From Albimonas sp036154955 (GTDB lineage Bacteria; Pseudomonadota; Alphaproteobacteria; Rhodobacterales; Rhodobacteraceae), in contig JAYZWL010000147.1 in NCBI GenBank assembly GCA_036154955.1, positions 34,478 to 98,477 of the forward strand: a stretch of DNA of 64,000 nucleotides, written 5' to 3'. How positions within the stretch are numbered: the first letter of the stretch is position 1; each line of letters opens with the position of its first letter. Below, piece by piece: positions 17,684 to 25,641 of the stretch. Position numbers and translations under genes: made by a program. The notes below the pieces were generated by a model, which saw only the letters and a program-made list of their open reading frames with translations, did not search any database and was not told the DNA's origin.

Positions 17684-19051
17684 GTGCCGAGCCGGGCCGA
17701 GACGCAGGGGGTCGAGACGCGGGAGGGGGAGGCCGGGGCCGCCCGCCCGCCGCGCCGCGCGCTGTTCCTGCAGGGCCCGCCCACGGTGTTCTGGACCGAG
17801 CTGGCGGCGGAGTTCGAGGCGCAGGGCCACGCGGCGCTTCGGGTCAACCTGTCCACCGCCGACCGGCTGATGTGGCGCCGCCCCGGCGCGATGAACTACC
17901 GCGGAACCCTCTCCGGCTGGCGCGCCTGGATCGCGGAGACGCTGGCGCGGGAGCGGGTGACGGACGTGCTCTATTTCGCCGACCGCCTGCCCTATCACGT
18001 CGTGGCGGCGGAGGAGGCGGAGCGGCTGGGCATTCCCTCCCACGCCGTCGAATTCGGCTATCTGCGCCCCGACTGGCTGACGCTGGAGCGGCGGGGGATG
18101 GGCGCGTTCTCCCACATCCCGGCCGATCCCGACGCGATCCGGGCCATCGCCGCGGCGGCGCGGGCGGCGGAGACGCCCCAGGACCTGGAGCCGCGCCACG
18201 GCCACAGCTTCGTGCGCGAGGCGCGGGACGAGCTGGCCTTCAACCTGGTCAACGCGCTGCTCTGCTGGCCCTATCCGTTCTTCCAGATGGACAAGCGCTA
18301 TCACGCGCTGACCGACTATATCGGCTGGATCCCCAAGCTGGCGCGCGGCCGGGCCCGGGACCGCCACGCGGCGGAGACCGAGGCGCGGTATCTTTCGGGC
18401 GCCGCGCCCTATCACCTGGCGGCCCTGCAGGTGGAGGCGGACTACCAGCTGCGCGACAACGCCCCCTATGACAGCCTGCGGCAGGCGATCGACCAGCTCG
18501 TCGCCTCCTTCGCCCGCCATGCGGGGCCGGAGCAGCGGCTGCTGTTCAAGCTCCATCCGCTCGACAACGGGCTGGAGAACTGGCCGCGCGCGGTGGCGCG
18601 GGCGGCGGCGGCGCATGGGGTGAGCGGGCGGGTCGACCATATCGACGGCGGCGCGCTGGACGGGCTGATCGCGGCGGCGGAGGGGGTGGTCTCGGTCAAC
18701 TCCACCGTCGGGCTGCACGCGATCCGGGCCCTGCGCCCGACGCTGGCGCTGGGGGCGGCGGTCTACGACATGGCGGGGCTGACCCATCAGGGGCCGCTCG
18801 CGCGGTTCTGGACGGCGCCGGAGCCGGTGGACCCGGGCCTGGCCGAGGATTTCGCGCTGGCGCTGGCGGCGGCGGCGCAGGTGAAGGGGTCGTTCTACGA
18901 GCCCCGCGGCCGCGAACGGGCGAAGCGGGAGATCGTGGCCCGCATCGCCGAAGGCCGGGTCAACGGCTTCGGCGCCTATGTCGCCGCGCCGCCCCGGCTG
19001 CCGGTGCGGATGCGGGACGCGGACCGGGGGGCGGATCAGGACGGGGGCTGA
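17684..19051 (+). CDS. KpsS/LipB-family capsular polysaccharide protein (copy B)
   Basis: The protein has 455 residues from a GTG at 17684 with AGGGGACAGG upstream. It begins with a short polar segment and then RRALFLQGPPTVFWTELA. Further motifs are VEFGYLRPDWLTLERRGMGA, LLFKLHPLDNGLENW and VSVNSTVGLHAIRALRPTLA, all of the Capsule_synth family. KpsS-like proteins add Kdo residues to the lipid anchor of exported capsule on the cytoplasmic side of the membrane. It carries a longer middle region than copy A (FQMDKRYHALTDYIGWIPKL). Together with the downstream export genes it defines a capsule locus. The exact division of labour between the two copies is unknown. Confidence 0.9.
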   Translation: MPSRAETQGVETREGEAGAARPPRRALFLQGPPTVFWTELAAEFEAQGHAALRVNLSTADRLMWRRPGAMNYRGTLSGWRAWIAETLARERVTDVLYFADRLPYHVVAAEEAERLGIPSHAVEFGYLRPDWLTLERRGMGAFSHIPADPDAIRAIAAAARAAETPQDLEPRHGHSFVREARDELAFNLVNALLCWPYPFFQMDKRYHALTDYIGWIPKLARGRARDRHAAETEARYLSGAAPYHLAALQVEADYQLRDNAPYDSLRQAIDQLVASFARHAGPEQRLLFKLHPLDNGLENWPRAVARAAAAHGVSGRVDHIDGGALDGLIAAAEGVVSVNSTVGLHAIRALRPTLALGAAVYDMAGLTHQGPLARFWTAPEPVDPGLAEDFALALAAAAQVKGSFYEPRGRERAKREIVARIAEGRVNGFGAYVAAPPRLPVRMRDADRGADQDGG

Positions 19052-19094
19052 ACGCCCCCCGACCGACGCCGCTCCGGCCCCGGCGCCGTCCGGA

Positions 19095-20258
19095 TCAGTT
19101 CAGGTCGTTGATCAGCCGCAGGGTCGCCGCCGCCGGGGTCAGCACCGAGGCCACGATGCGCAGGGCCTTCTGGGTGTTGGCGAAATCGGCGTTGGCCACG
19201 TAGATGATGTCCCCATCCTGCACCAGGAAGCGCCGGGCGAGGAAGAACGAGCCCGGGTCCGACAGGTCGAGATTATAGACCACCGGCGACATCGGCCCGG
19301 TTCCCAGGCTGACCGTCGGCGCCTCGGTCGCGGCTGCCTCGGGGGTGCGGGGCAGCGCGCGGGCCAGTTCCACCGGCTCGTAGCGGAACACGTAGACCGA
19401 CTCGGGGCTGGCGAGATTGTCGTTCAGGCCGCCGACATCGGCCAGCGCCTCGTCCAGGGTGACCACCTCGGTCGCGAAGGGCATGCGGCGGGGGCGGTTG
19501 GCGGCGCCCATGATCGAATAGCTCTCGTTCGAGTCCATCACCGTGATCACGTCGCCGGGCATCACCCGCACGTTCTGCGCCGGCTCGCGCAGGATGCGGG
19601 ACAGGTGGGTCTGGGCCTGCACGTCGCCGCGGGTGAGCCGGACCAGCGCCCGGTGCGCGGGCGACGAGGTTCCGCCCGAGGCGGCGAGCACGTCGAGCAC
19701 CCGCTCCCCCACCCCCGCCAGCGGCACGCGGCCGGCCTTGGCGGCGCCGTCGCCGATCACCGTGACCGCGGAGACCGGCGAGCGTTCCAGCGTGACCAGC
19801 ACCTGCGGGTCGATGGCCTTGCCCTCCAGCGCCTTGACCACGGCGGCGGAGACCGCTTCGGGCGTGCGGCCGGCGGCGCGGACGCGCCCGGCATAGGGCA
19901 CCGAGATGTCGCCGGAGGACCCGATGCGCTGGCGGGGCAGGTTCGACCCGCGCGAGCCCATGCCGTTGCCGGAGAACACGCCGCCCTCCACCGCCTCCCA
20001 CACCGTGACGGCGACCTCGTCGCCGACCTTGAACTGGAAGTTCTGGCCGCCGCCGCGGGTCAGGTCCGCGGGCGGCTCCAGCCGGCGACGGTCGAGCACG
20101 TCCAGCGTGTCGGGGGTGATCTCGGCGAAGGCGAAGGGCTGAAGCGTGGTCGCGGGGTCGATCACCGCCTCCTGCACCGCGCCGCTGGTGGGGCCGTTCA
20201 TCGGCAACGAGGCGCATCCGGCCAGCGCGATGGCCGCGCCGATCACCCAAGCCCGCAT
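19095..20258 (-). CDS. Polysaccharide export outer-membrane lipoprotein (Wza/KpsD/BexD family)
   Basis: The protein has 387 residues. A lipobox LAGC with the lipidated Cys at residue 15 follows a short hydrophobic signal, so it is a lipoprotein. The poly-export domain starts at FQFKVGDEVAVTVWEAVEGG and is followed by ISVPYAGRVRAAGRTPEAVS. SLBB-type repeats VTVIGDGAAKAGRVPLAG and VRVMPGDVITVMDSN come next, and the C-terminus has YNLDLSDPGSFFLARRFLVQ. It should form the outer-membrane pore for capsule and couple to KpsE. GGGAGAGG precedes the ATG. It is on the opposite strand from kpsMTE. Confidence 0.93.
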   Translation of the reverse strand: MRAWVIGAAIALAGCASLPMNGPTSGAVQEAVIDPATTLQPFAFAEITPDTLDVLDRRRLEPPADLTRGGGQNFQFKVGDEVAVTVWEAVEGGVFSGNGMGSRGSNLPRQRIGSSGDISVPYAGRVRAAGRTPEAVSAAVVKALEGKAIDPQVLVTLERSPVSAVTVIGDGAAKAGRVPLAGVGERVLDVLAASGGTSSPAHRALVRLTRGDVQAQTHLSRILREPAQNVRVMPGDVITVMDSNESYSIMGAANRPRRMPFATEVVTLDEALADVGGLNDNLASPESVYVFRYEPVELARALPRTPEAAATEAPTVSLGTGPMSPVVYNLDLSDPGSFFLARRFLVQDGDIIYVANADFANTQKALRIVASVLTPAAATLRLINDLN

Positions 20259-20447
20259 GATCCGCCTCTCCCGATCCGTTTCAGCCTGGCCGCGGCGCCT
20301 TTCGCGCGCGGCGAGATGGGGTTGTGCATCGGCGGGGCCGCGCAGGCAACCCGCGCGACGCCACAGGCGGGGGCGCGGGCGCGGGAAGCGGGCGGAAAGG
20401 GCGGGAACAGGCGGGCGAACCGTGGGCCGCGGAGACCGCGGACGGGG

Positions 20448-20822
20448 TCAGGCCCTGCGGCGACGGGCGCGCAGGCCGATCGCGGCGCCGGACAGCGCCA
20501 TGCCCAGCAGGGTCAGGGCCGCGGGCAGCGGCACCGCGGAGGCCTCCGCCGTCGGGGCGGGCGCGGTGGCGACCGGGCCGGCGACGACCAGCAGCGCCGG
20601 CCCGGGATCGGGTCGGTCGCAGCCCGGCGCGTCGATGCAGGGCCAGGCCTGAACGCCCGCGAAAGCCGGCGAGGCGGGCGCGCCGGACTCGGACGCCAGG
20701 TCGCCGAACAGCAGGCCGTCGGACGGACCGGTGAGGTCGGTCTCCGCCAGGGCGGACACGGCGACGACGGCCGCGACGGCGATGCCGAAGGCGGCGAAGC
20801 TCATGGACTGGCGGGCGGACAC
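20448..20822 (-). CDS. Small secreted protein with VPLPA-CTERM-like C-terminus
   Basis: From the GTG at 20822, which has GGAGAG eight bases upstream, the protein is 124 residues. A hydrophobic N-terminal signal (MSFAAFGIAVAAVVAVSALA) is followed by a short Pro/Ala-rich body with two cysteines (PCIDAPGCDRPDPG). The C-terminus has VPLPAALTLLGMALSGAAIG and then RARRRRA: motif, membrane segment and basic tail, the VPLPA-CTERM architecture. Such tails are recognised by exosortase-type membrane proteases for surface sorting. Its position between the capsule lipoprotein and kpsM suggests a cell-surface role. The body matches no known family. An ATG at 20804 is an alternative start. Confidence 0.75.
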   Translation of the reverse strand: MSARQSMSFAAFGIAVAAVVAVSALAETDLTGPSDGLLFGDLASESGAPASPAFAGVQAWPCIDAPGCDRPDPGPALLVVAGPVATAPAPTAEASAVPLPAALTLLGMALSGAAIGLRARRRRA

Positions 20823-21136
20823 GGACGACTCTCCGACTGTTGGTCGGAAATCAATATCGGCGAAGCGACGTGACCGCAGCGTGACCGATGCTGCACTGCG
20901 CAAATCGGTCGCGGGCGCCGACCGGAAACCGCCCCCTTTCGCCCCCCCGAGGTCGCTTCTCGCCTTCCGCCCCCGGCCTGTGCTATGCCCCCGGCAGCGC
21001 CGCGGCCCGGCGGCGCCGCCCGCCCTGCGGGACCCCGCCGGACCGCTGCGCAGGCCCGCGCCCCCGCGCTCGCCCGCGCGCGCCCTCCCCGGGCGCGGCG
21101 ACGCCCGCGCGGCCGCAAGCAGGAGACCGCCGCCGC
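20823..21136. promoter_or_regulatory. Divergent region between the CTERM-like gene and kpsM
   Basis: This 314-bp gap holds no gene. An inverted repeat TCCGAC-N5-GTCGGA lies at 20832-20848, just outside the ribosome-binding site of the minus-strand gene. A direct repeat CGTGACCG occurs at 20869-20876 and 20880-20887, one helical turn apart, as often seen for response-regulator sites. The remainder (20930-21130) is GC-rich low-complexity DNA ending in the kpsM ribosome-binding site AGGAG at 21121. Confidence 0.45.
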
Positions 21137-21961
21137 ATGGCGACCCGCAGCGATCCGCAATCCGGCCCGGCGCCGGTCCTCAGCGCCGATCCCTCGCCGC
21201 TTCGCGTGCATCTGCGCGTGGTGCGCGCCCTGCTGATGCGCGAGATGTCGGCCCGCTACGGCCGCACCACCGGCGGCTATTTCTGGGCGGTGGCGGAGCC
21301 GGTGGGCATGATCATGATCACCGCCCTGGCCTTCGCGGCGCTGGCCCGGACGCCGGAGCTGGGGCAGAGCTTCATGGTGTTCTTCGCCACCGGCTACCTG
21401 AGCTTCAACTTCTACCGCATCACCGCGCAGCAGCTGTCGACGGCGGTGCGCAACAACTACGCCCTGCTGCAATATCCCAACGTCACCCCCTATGACGCGC
21501 TGGTCGCCCGGCTGGCGCTGCAGACGCTGACCAACCTGTTCGTCGCGGTGATCATCATGGGCGTCGCGGTCTGGTGGACGTCGGAACCCGTGCGCCCGGA
21601 CTTCCCGCTTCTGGCCGGCGCCGTCGCCGCCGCCACGCTGATGGCCGCCGGCGCGGGCTTCATGAACGCGGTGCTGTTCCACGTCTTCCCGACCTACGAA
21701 CAGCTGTTCAACATCGTCAACCGGCCGCTGTTCCTGGTCTCGGGCATCTTCTTCACCCCGGAATCCATGCCCAGCCAGCTGCGCGACCTGCTGGCGCTGA
21801 ACCCGCTGGTGCATGTGATCTCGGCGTTCCGGCAGGGGATCTACCCGGTCTATCACGCCACGCTCAGCTCGCTGGAATATCCGTTCGCGGTGGGGCTGGT
21901 GTCCCTGTTCTTCGGGATGATCCTGCTCAGGCGCTACGATGAGAGGCTGGTGGAGCGGTGA
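21137..21961 (+). CDS. kpsM: Capsule polysaccharide ABC transporter permease (KpsM-like)
   Basis: The protein has 274 residues with six predicted membrane segments, as in KpsM and other ABC-2 exporters. The N-terminal cytoplasmic motif LLMREMSARYGRTTGGYFWA and the conserved NRPLFLVSGIFFTPESMP and LNPLVHVISAFRQGIYP segments are typical of capsule exporters. It forms the inner-membrane channel for the lipid-linked polysaccharide. The ATG at 21137 has AGGAG 11 bases upstream. Longer in-frame extensions cover GC-rich intergenic sequence and are rejected. Its stop overlaps the GTG of kpsT. Confidence 0.95.
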   Translation: MATRSDPQSGPAPVLSADPSPLRVHLRVVRALLMREMSARYGRTTGGYFWAVAEPVGMIMITALAFAALARTPELGQSFMVFFATGYLSFNFYRITAQQLSTAVRNNYALLQYPNVTPYDALVARLALQTLTNLFVAVIIMGVAVWWTSEPVRPDFPLLAGAVAAATLMAAGAGFMNAVLFHVFPTYEQLFNIVNRPLFLVSGIFFTPESMPSQLRDLLALNPLVHVISAFRQGIYPVYHATLSSLEYPFAVGLVSLFFGMILLRRYDERLVER

Positions 21962-22719
21962 TCGAGCTTCAGGACGTCTCCAAGGCCTACCCGATCAAGG
22001 GCGGGGTCAAGACGGTGCTGGAAGGCCTGAGCATGACCATCCCGCGCACGCGCTCCCTGGCGCTGCTGGGGCGCAACGGGGCGGGCAAGTCGACGCTGCT
22101 GTCGATGATCGCCGGCTCGATCAAGCCGGACCGGGGGCGGATCGTGCGCAACTGCCGGGTCAGCTTCCCGCTGGGCTTCGCCGGCTCGTTCCACCGGGAC
22201 ATGACCGGGGCGCAGAACCTGCGCTTCGTCTCGCGCATCTACGGGGTCGACGCGGAGATGCTGACCGACTACGTCTCCGACTTCGCGGAGCTGGGGCCCT
22301 ATCTGAACCAGCCGGTGCGGGTCTATTCCTCGGGCATGAAGGCGCGGCTGGCCTTCGGGGTGTCGATGGGCATCGCCTTCGACACCTATCTGGTGGACGA
22401 GCTGACCGCGGTGGGCGACCAGAACTTCCGGATCAAGAGCCGGCGGGTGTTCGAGGAGAAGCTCTCGACGTCCAACGTGGTGATGGTGTCGCATTCGGTG
22501 GGGCAGCTGCGCGACTACTGCAATTGCGGCATGGTGCTGGAGAATGGCCGGGTCGAGGTCTACGACGACCTGGAAGAGGCCATCGAGCGGCATGAGGAGA
22601 ACATGCGGCTGTCGCGCGAGGACGACGGCGGGCCGCGCGGCCGCCGGCGCCGCCGGGAGGCGGCGAAGGTGAAGGCCAGGATGAAGCGGCGCCGCGGGGC
22701 GCGTCGGGGAATGATCTGA
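21958..22719 (+). CDS. kpsT: Capsule polysaccharide ABC transporter ATPase (KpsT-like)
   Basis: The protein has 253 residues from a GTG that overlaps the kpsM stop. Walker A is GRNGAGKST at about residues 38-46, followed by the KpsT-type VSFPLGFAGSFHRDMTGAQN, the signature YSSGMKARLAFGVSMG and Walker B YLVDELTAVGDQNF. The C-terminus has an unusual strongly basic extension (about 25 residues rich in Arg and Lys) beyond the usual KpsT end, possibly for membrane or partner contact. It powers capsule export with KpsM. Confidence 0.95.
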   Translation: MIELQDVSKAYPIKGGVKTVLEGLSMTIPRTRSLALLGRNGAGKSTLLSMIAGSIKPDRGRIVRNCRVSFPLGFAGSFHRDMTGAQNLRFVSRIYGVDAEMLTDYVSDFAELGPYLNQPVRVYSSGMKARLAFGVSMGIAFDTYLVDELTAVGDQNFRIKSRRVFEEKLSTSNVVMVSHSVGQLRDYCNCGMVLENGRVEVYDDLEEAIERHEENMRLSREDDGGPRGRRRRREAAKVKARMKRRRGARRGMI

Positions 22720-22720
22720 G

Positions 22721-24172
22721 ATGGACCGCAACGACAGGACCCCCGGGAACGACGGGCGCGGCGCGAACGCCGACGGCGCCGCCGCCGAGAACCAGGACGC
22801 CGAGGAGCTGTCCCCCGACGAGGAGGCCGCCCGCCAGGCCCGCCGGCGCGAACGGCGGCTGGCCCGCCGCGAGGCCGCGGCGGATGCGGACGCCGAGGCG
22901 GAGGCGCAGGACGCCATCGCCCGTCCGGACCCCGCCGCGCGGCGCCCGGGCGGCGGCGGCTCCGGCGGGGGCGGCGGGCGCCGCCGCTCGGTCGTGGTCG
23001 ACGTGCAGAGCGACGCGCTGGTCGCCCGGGCCCGACGGCGCCGGTTCTGGTCCCGGGTGCGGCTGTGGCTGTCCTTCGTGCTGCTGGTCGGCGCGCCCTC
23101 GGCGCTGGCGGGCTGGTATCTGAACTTCGTCGCCGCCGACCAGTACGCCAGCCAGGTCAGCTTCGCGGTGCGCAGCCTCGATTCCGCCCTGCCCTCGCCG
23201 GTGACGGAACTGTTCGGAGGCGCCTCCGACTCCACCGCCGGCGACAGCCAGATGCTGTTCGAATACCTCCAGTCGCAGCCGCTGGTGGAGCTGATCGGCA
23301 AGGATGTGGACCTTGAGGAGGTCTACAACCGGCCCGAGGCGGACTGGCTGTTCTCCCTCGGCCGCGAGCGGACGGTGGAGGAGCGGGTCGAATACTGGAA
23401 CCGCGCCGTCACCGTCTCCTACGACACGTCGTCGGGCATCATCTATGTGGAGGTGCGCGCCTTCCGTCCCGGCGACGCGCAGGCGTTGGCCCAGGCGGCG
23501 CTGAAGGAAAGCGAGACGCTGATCAACGGGTTGAGCACCGGGGCGCGGCAGGACGCGGTGCGCTTCGCCCAGGTGGACCTCGCCGAGGCGGAGGGCCGGA
23601 TCCGGGAGGCGCGGGTGGCGCTGCAGGCGTTCCGCTCGGGCCAGGGGACGGCGGACATCTCCGGCGACATCACCCAGCAGATGCAGCTGATCGGCCAGTT
23701 GCGCGCCCGCCGCGCCGAGGCGCAGGCGGAATACGACAGCCGCAAGGACCTGCTGGGCGCGGACAGCCCCACCCTGTCGGCCCTGCGCCGGCGGGTGGAG
23801 AGCCTCGACGCCCAGATCGCGGAGGCGGAGCGGGTGATCTCGGCGGAGGCCCCCGCGGGCGCGGAGGGCGCGGCGCCCGCCCCCGGCGCGGCGCGCGAGA
23901 CGCTGGCCGAGGCCGCCGGCGCGCAGGAGGAGCTGCAGGTGGAGCTGGAGCTGGCGACGCGGATGTATGTGGCCGCCCAGTCATCGCTGGAGGCGGCGCG
24001 GGCCGATGCGCGGCGCGCGCAGCGCTATCTCGCCACCCATATCCGCCCGACGCTGGCCGAAGAGCCGGAATACCCGCTGCGCCTGACCTGGACCGCGGCG
24101 ATCTTCGTGACCCTGCTGCTGGCCTGGTCGATCCTGCAGCTCATCATCGGCTCGATCCGCGACCGGAGCTGA
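22721..24172 (+). CDS. kpsE: Capsule export inner-membrane protein (KpsE/CtrB family)
   Basis: The protein has 483 residues. A hydrophilic N-terminal tail of about 105 residues rich in Arg, Ala, Asp and Gly (including a Gly-rich run) precedes the first membrane segment (LWLSFVLLVGAPSALAGWYL). A periplasmic part follows with FVAADQYASQVSFAVRSLDS and long coiled-coil helices (residues 270-430), and a second membrane segment lies near the C-terminus (LTWTAAIFVTLLLAWSILQL). This is the KpsE/CtrB polysaccharide co-polymerase-like layout that links KpsMT to the outer-membrane pore. The long charged N-terminal tail is longer than in E. coli KpsE. It starts one base after the kpsT stop. Confidence 0.92.
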   Translation: MDRNDRTPGNDGRGANADGAAAENQDAEELSPDEEAARQARRRERRLARREAAADADAEAEAQDAIARPDPAARRPGGGGSGGGGGRRRSVVVDVQSDALVARARRRRFWSRVRLWLSFVLLVGAPSALAGWYLNFVAADQYASQVSFAVRSLDSALPSPVTELFGGASDSTAGDSQMLFEYLQSQPLVELIGKDVDLEEVYNRPEADWLFSLGRERTVEERVEYWNRAVTVSYDTSSGIIYVEVRAFRPGDAQALAQAALKESETLINGLSTGARQDAVRFAQVDLAEAEGRIREARVALQAFRSGQGTADISGDITQQMQLIGQLRARRAEAQAEYDSRKDLLGADSPTLSALRRRVESLDAQIAEAERVISAEAPAGAEGAAPAPGAARETLAEAAGAQEELQVELELATRMYVAAQSSLEAARADARRAQRYLATHIRPTLAEEPEYPLRLTWTAAIFVTLLLAWSILQLIIGSIRDRS

Positions 24173-24361
24173 GGCGCCTCGGGTCGGAGGCGCCGCGACG
24201 ATCCGGGCGCCGGGCGGGGCGGTTCCGCCCGCGGCGCGGCCCGGCCGGACGAGGGCGGACCCGTCTCCGCCCGGAAACGACGCCGCCGGCGTTCCGGGTC
24301 GAAAGCGGCGCCGGCGCCCGGGCGCGGACGGCGCGCGGGTCGGGGCGCCGCTCCCCTCCCC

Positions 24362-25507
24362 TCAGCTTTCGCGGTCGGGGCGCACCAGATACTTCTCCCC
24401 CGTCGCGCGGCGGGCCCAGGCGCGGGCCGTCTCAGGGTCCAGCGCCTCGGCCAGCGACACGCGGGCTGTGTAGCGGCTGGCGAAGGTGGTGGTCAGTTCC
24501 GCCGCCACTCGGGCCCGCAGCCGGGTCGCGACCTCGCCTCCCGCGGCGGCGAGGAAATTGGTCAGCAGCCAGCCCCCCGCGCCCCAGCTCAACCCCATGC
24601 CCTGCGGGATCACGATCGGCCCCTCGTCGAGCAGGCCGTAGTGGTAGACCTGCTTGCGCACCGAGGTTCCGTAGGGGCTCCACGGCCTGTCCTTCGCCAG
24701 CCCCCGCTCCATCGCGTGGATGATCCGACCGCCCAGATCGCCGCCCCCGACCGCGTCGAAGGCCAGCGTCGCGCCGGTGGCCGACACCGCCGCTTCCAGC
24801 GCGGCGTCGAAGCCGGGATCGGTGGAGACGCAGATGTGCTCCGCCCCCTCCGCCCGCAGCGCCTCGGCCTGCGCGGCGGAGCGGACCACGTTGACCAGCC
24901 CCACCCCGTCAGCCCTGCAGATGCGCACCAGCATCCGCCCGAGATTGGAGGCGGCGGCGGTGTGCACCAGCGCCGTGTGGCCCTCCGCCCGCATCGTCTC
25001 CAGCATCGACAGCGCGGTCATCGGGTTGACGTAGGCCGCGGCCCCGTCCTCCGGGTCGGCGCCGTCGGGCAGCGGCAGGCAGTCCGCGGCGCGCAGGGTG
25101 CGGAGGCGCGCATACATGCCCCCGCCCCGCATCGCCACGCGCCGGCCCATGAGCGCCTGCGCCGCGGCGCCGACGCCGGCGGCGACGACCTCGCCCGCGC
25201 CCTCGTTGCCTACCGGCAGGGCGAGGTCGAGCCGCGTGGCCATGCCGCCCATCCGCCCGGCGGGAACCTGCGCGACCAGCCCGGGGCGGCCCTCGATCTC
25301 CGCGGCCTTCAGGTCGGCGGGATCGGCGGGGCCGAGCAGCACCAGGATGTCGGAGGGGTTGATCGGCGAGGCCTCCACCCGAACCACCACGTCGTCGGGG
25401 CCGGGGGCGGGGAGGTCGACCTCATGCAGCCCCAGCCGCAATTCGCCCCCCGCGGAGAGGGTCGATCGCATGGCGAGCGTCTTCGGCGGAATCGTCGTGT
25501 CGGGCAT
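24362..25507 (-). CDS. Zinc-independent MDR oxidoreductase, quinone-oxidoreductase-like
   Basis: The protein has 381 residues. The N-terminal GroES-like domain shows DDVVVRVEASPINPSDILVL and LPVGNEGAGEVVAAG. The NADPH-binding part carries ALVHTAAASNLGRMLVRICR and LAFDAVGGGDLGGRIIHAME. It belongs to the medium-chain dehydrogenase/reductase superfamily. The zinc-ligand cysteines of alcohol dehydrogenases are not apparent, which favours quinone or enoyl reductase-like activity. The ATG at 25507 follows a GGAGGAGCCCC ribosome-binding region. It is a single gene convergent with kpsE. Confidence 0.85.
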   Translation of the reverse strand: MPDTTIPPKTLAMRSTLSAGGELRLGLHEVDLPAPGPDDVVVRVEASPINPSDILVLLGPADPADLKAAEIEGRPGLVAQVPAGRMGGMATRLDLALPVGNEGAGEVVAAGVGAAAQALMGRRVAMRGGGMYARLRTLRAADCLPLPDGADPEDGAAAYVNPMTALSMLETMRAEGHTALVHTAAASNLGRMLVRICRADGVGLVNVVRSAAQAEALRAEGAEHICVSTDPGFDAALEAAVSATGATLAFDAVGGGDLGGRIIHAMERGLAKDRPWSPYGTSVRKQVYHYGLLDEGPIVIPQGMGLSWGAGGWLLTNFLAAAGGEVATRLRARVAAELTTTFASRYTARVSLAEALDPETARAWARRATGEKYLVRPDRES

Positions 25508-25641
25508 GTCGGGGCTCCTCCCATTTTCGGTTTGGGGCGGAGCCTCGCCCGGCCGGGCCGCGGGCGCAACGGCCCGCGACGACGAAAACGGCGCGGCCCC
25601 CGGGGGGAGCCGCGCCGCGTCGTTCAGGCCCGCGTCTCGTC

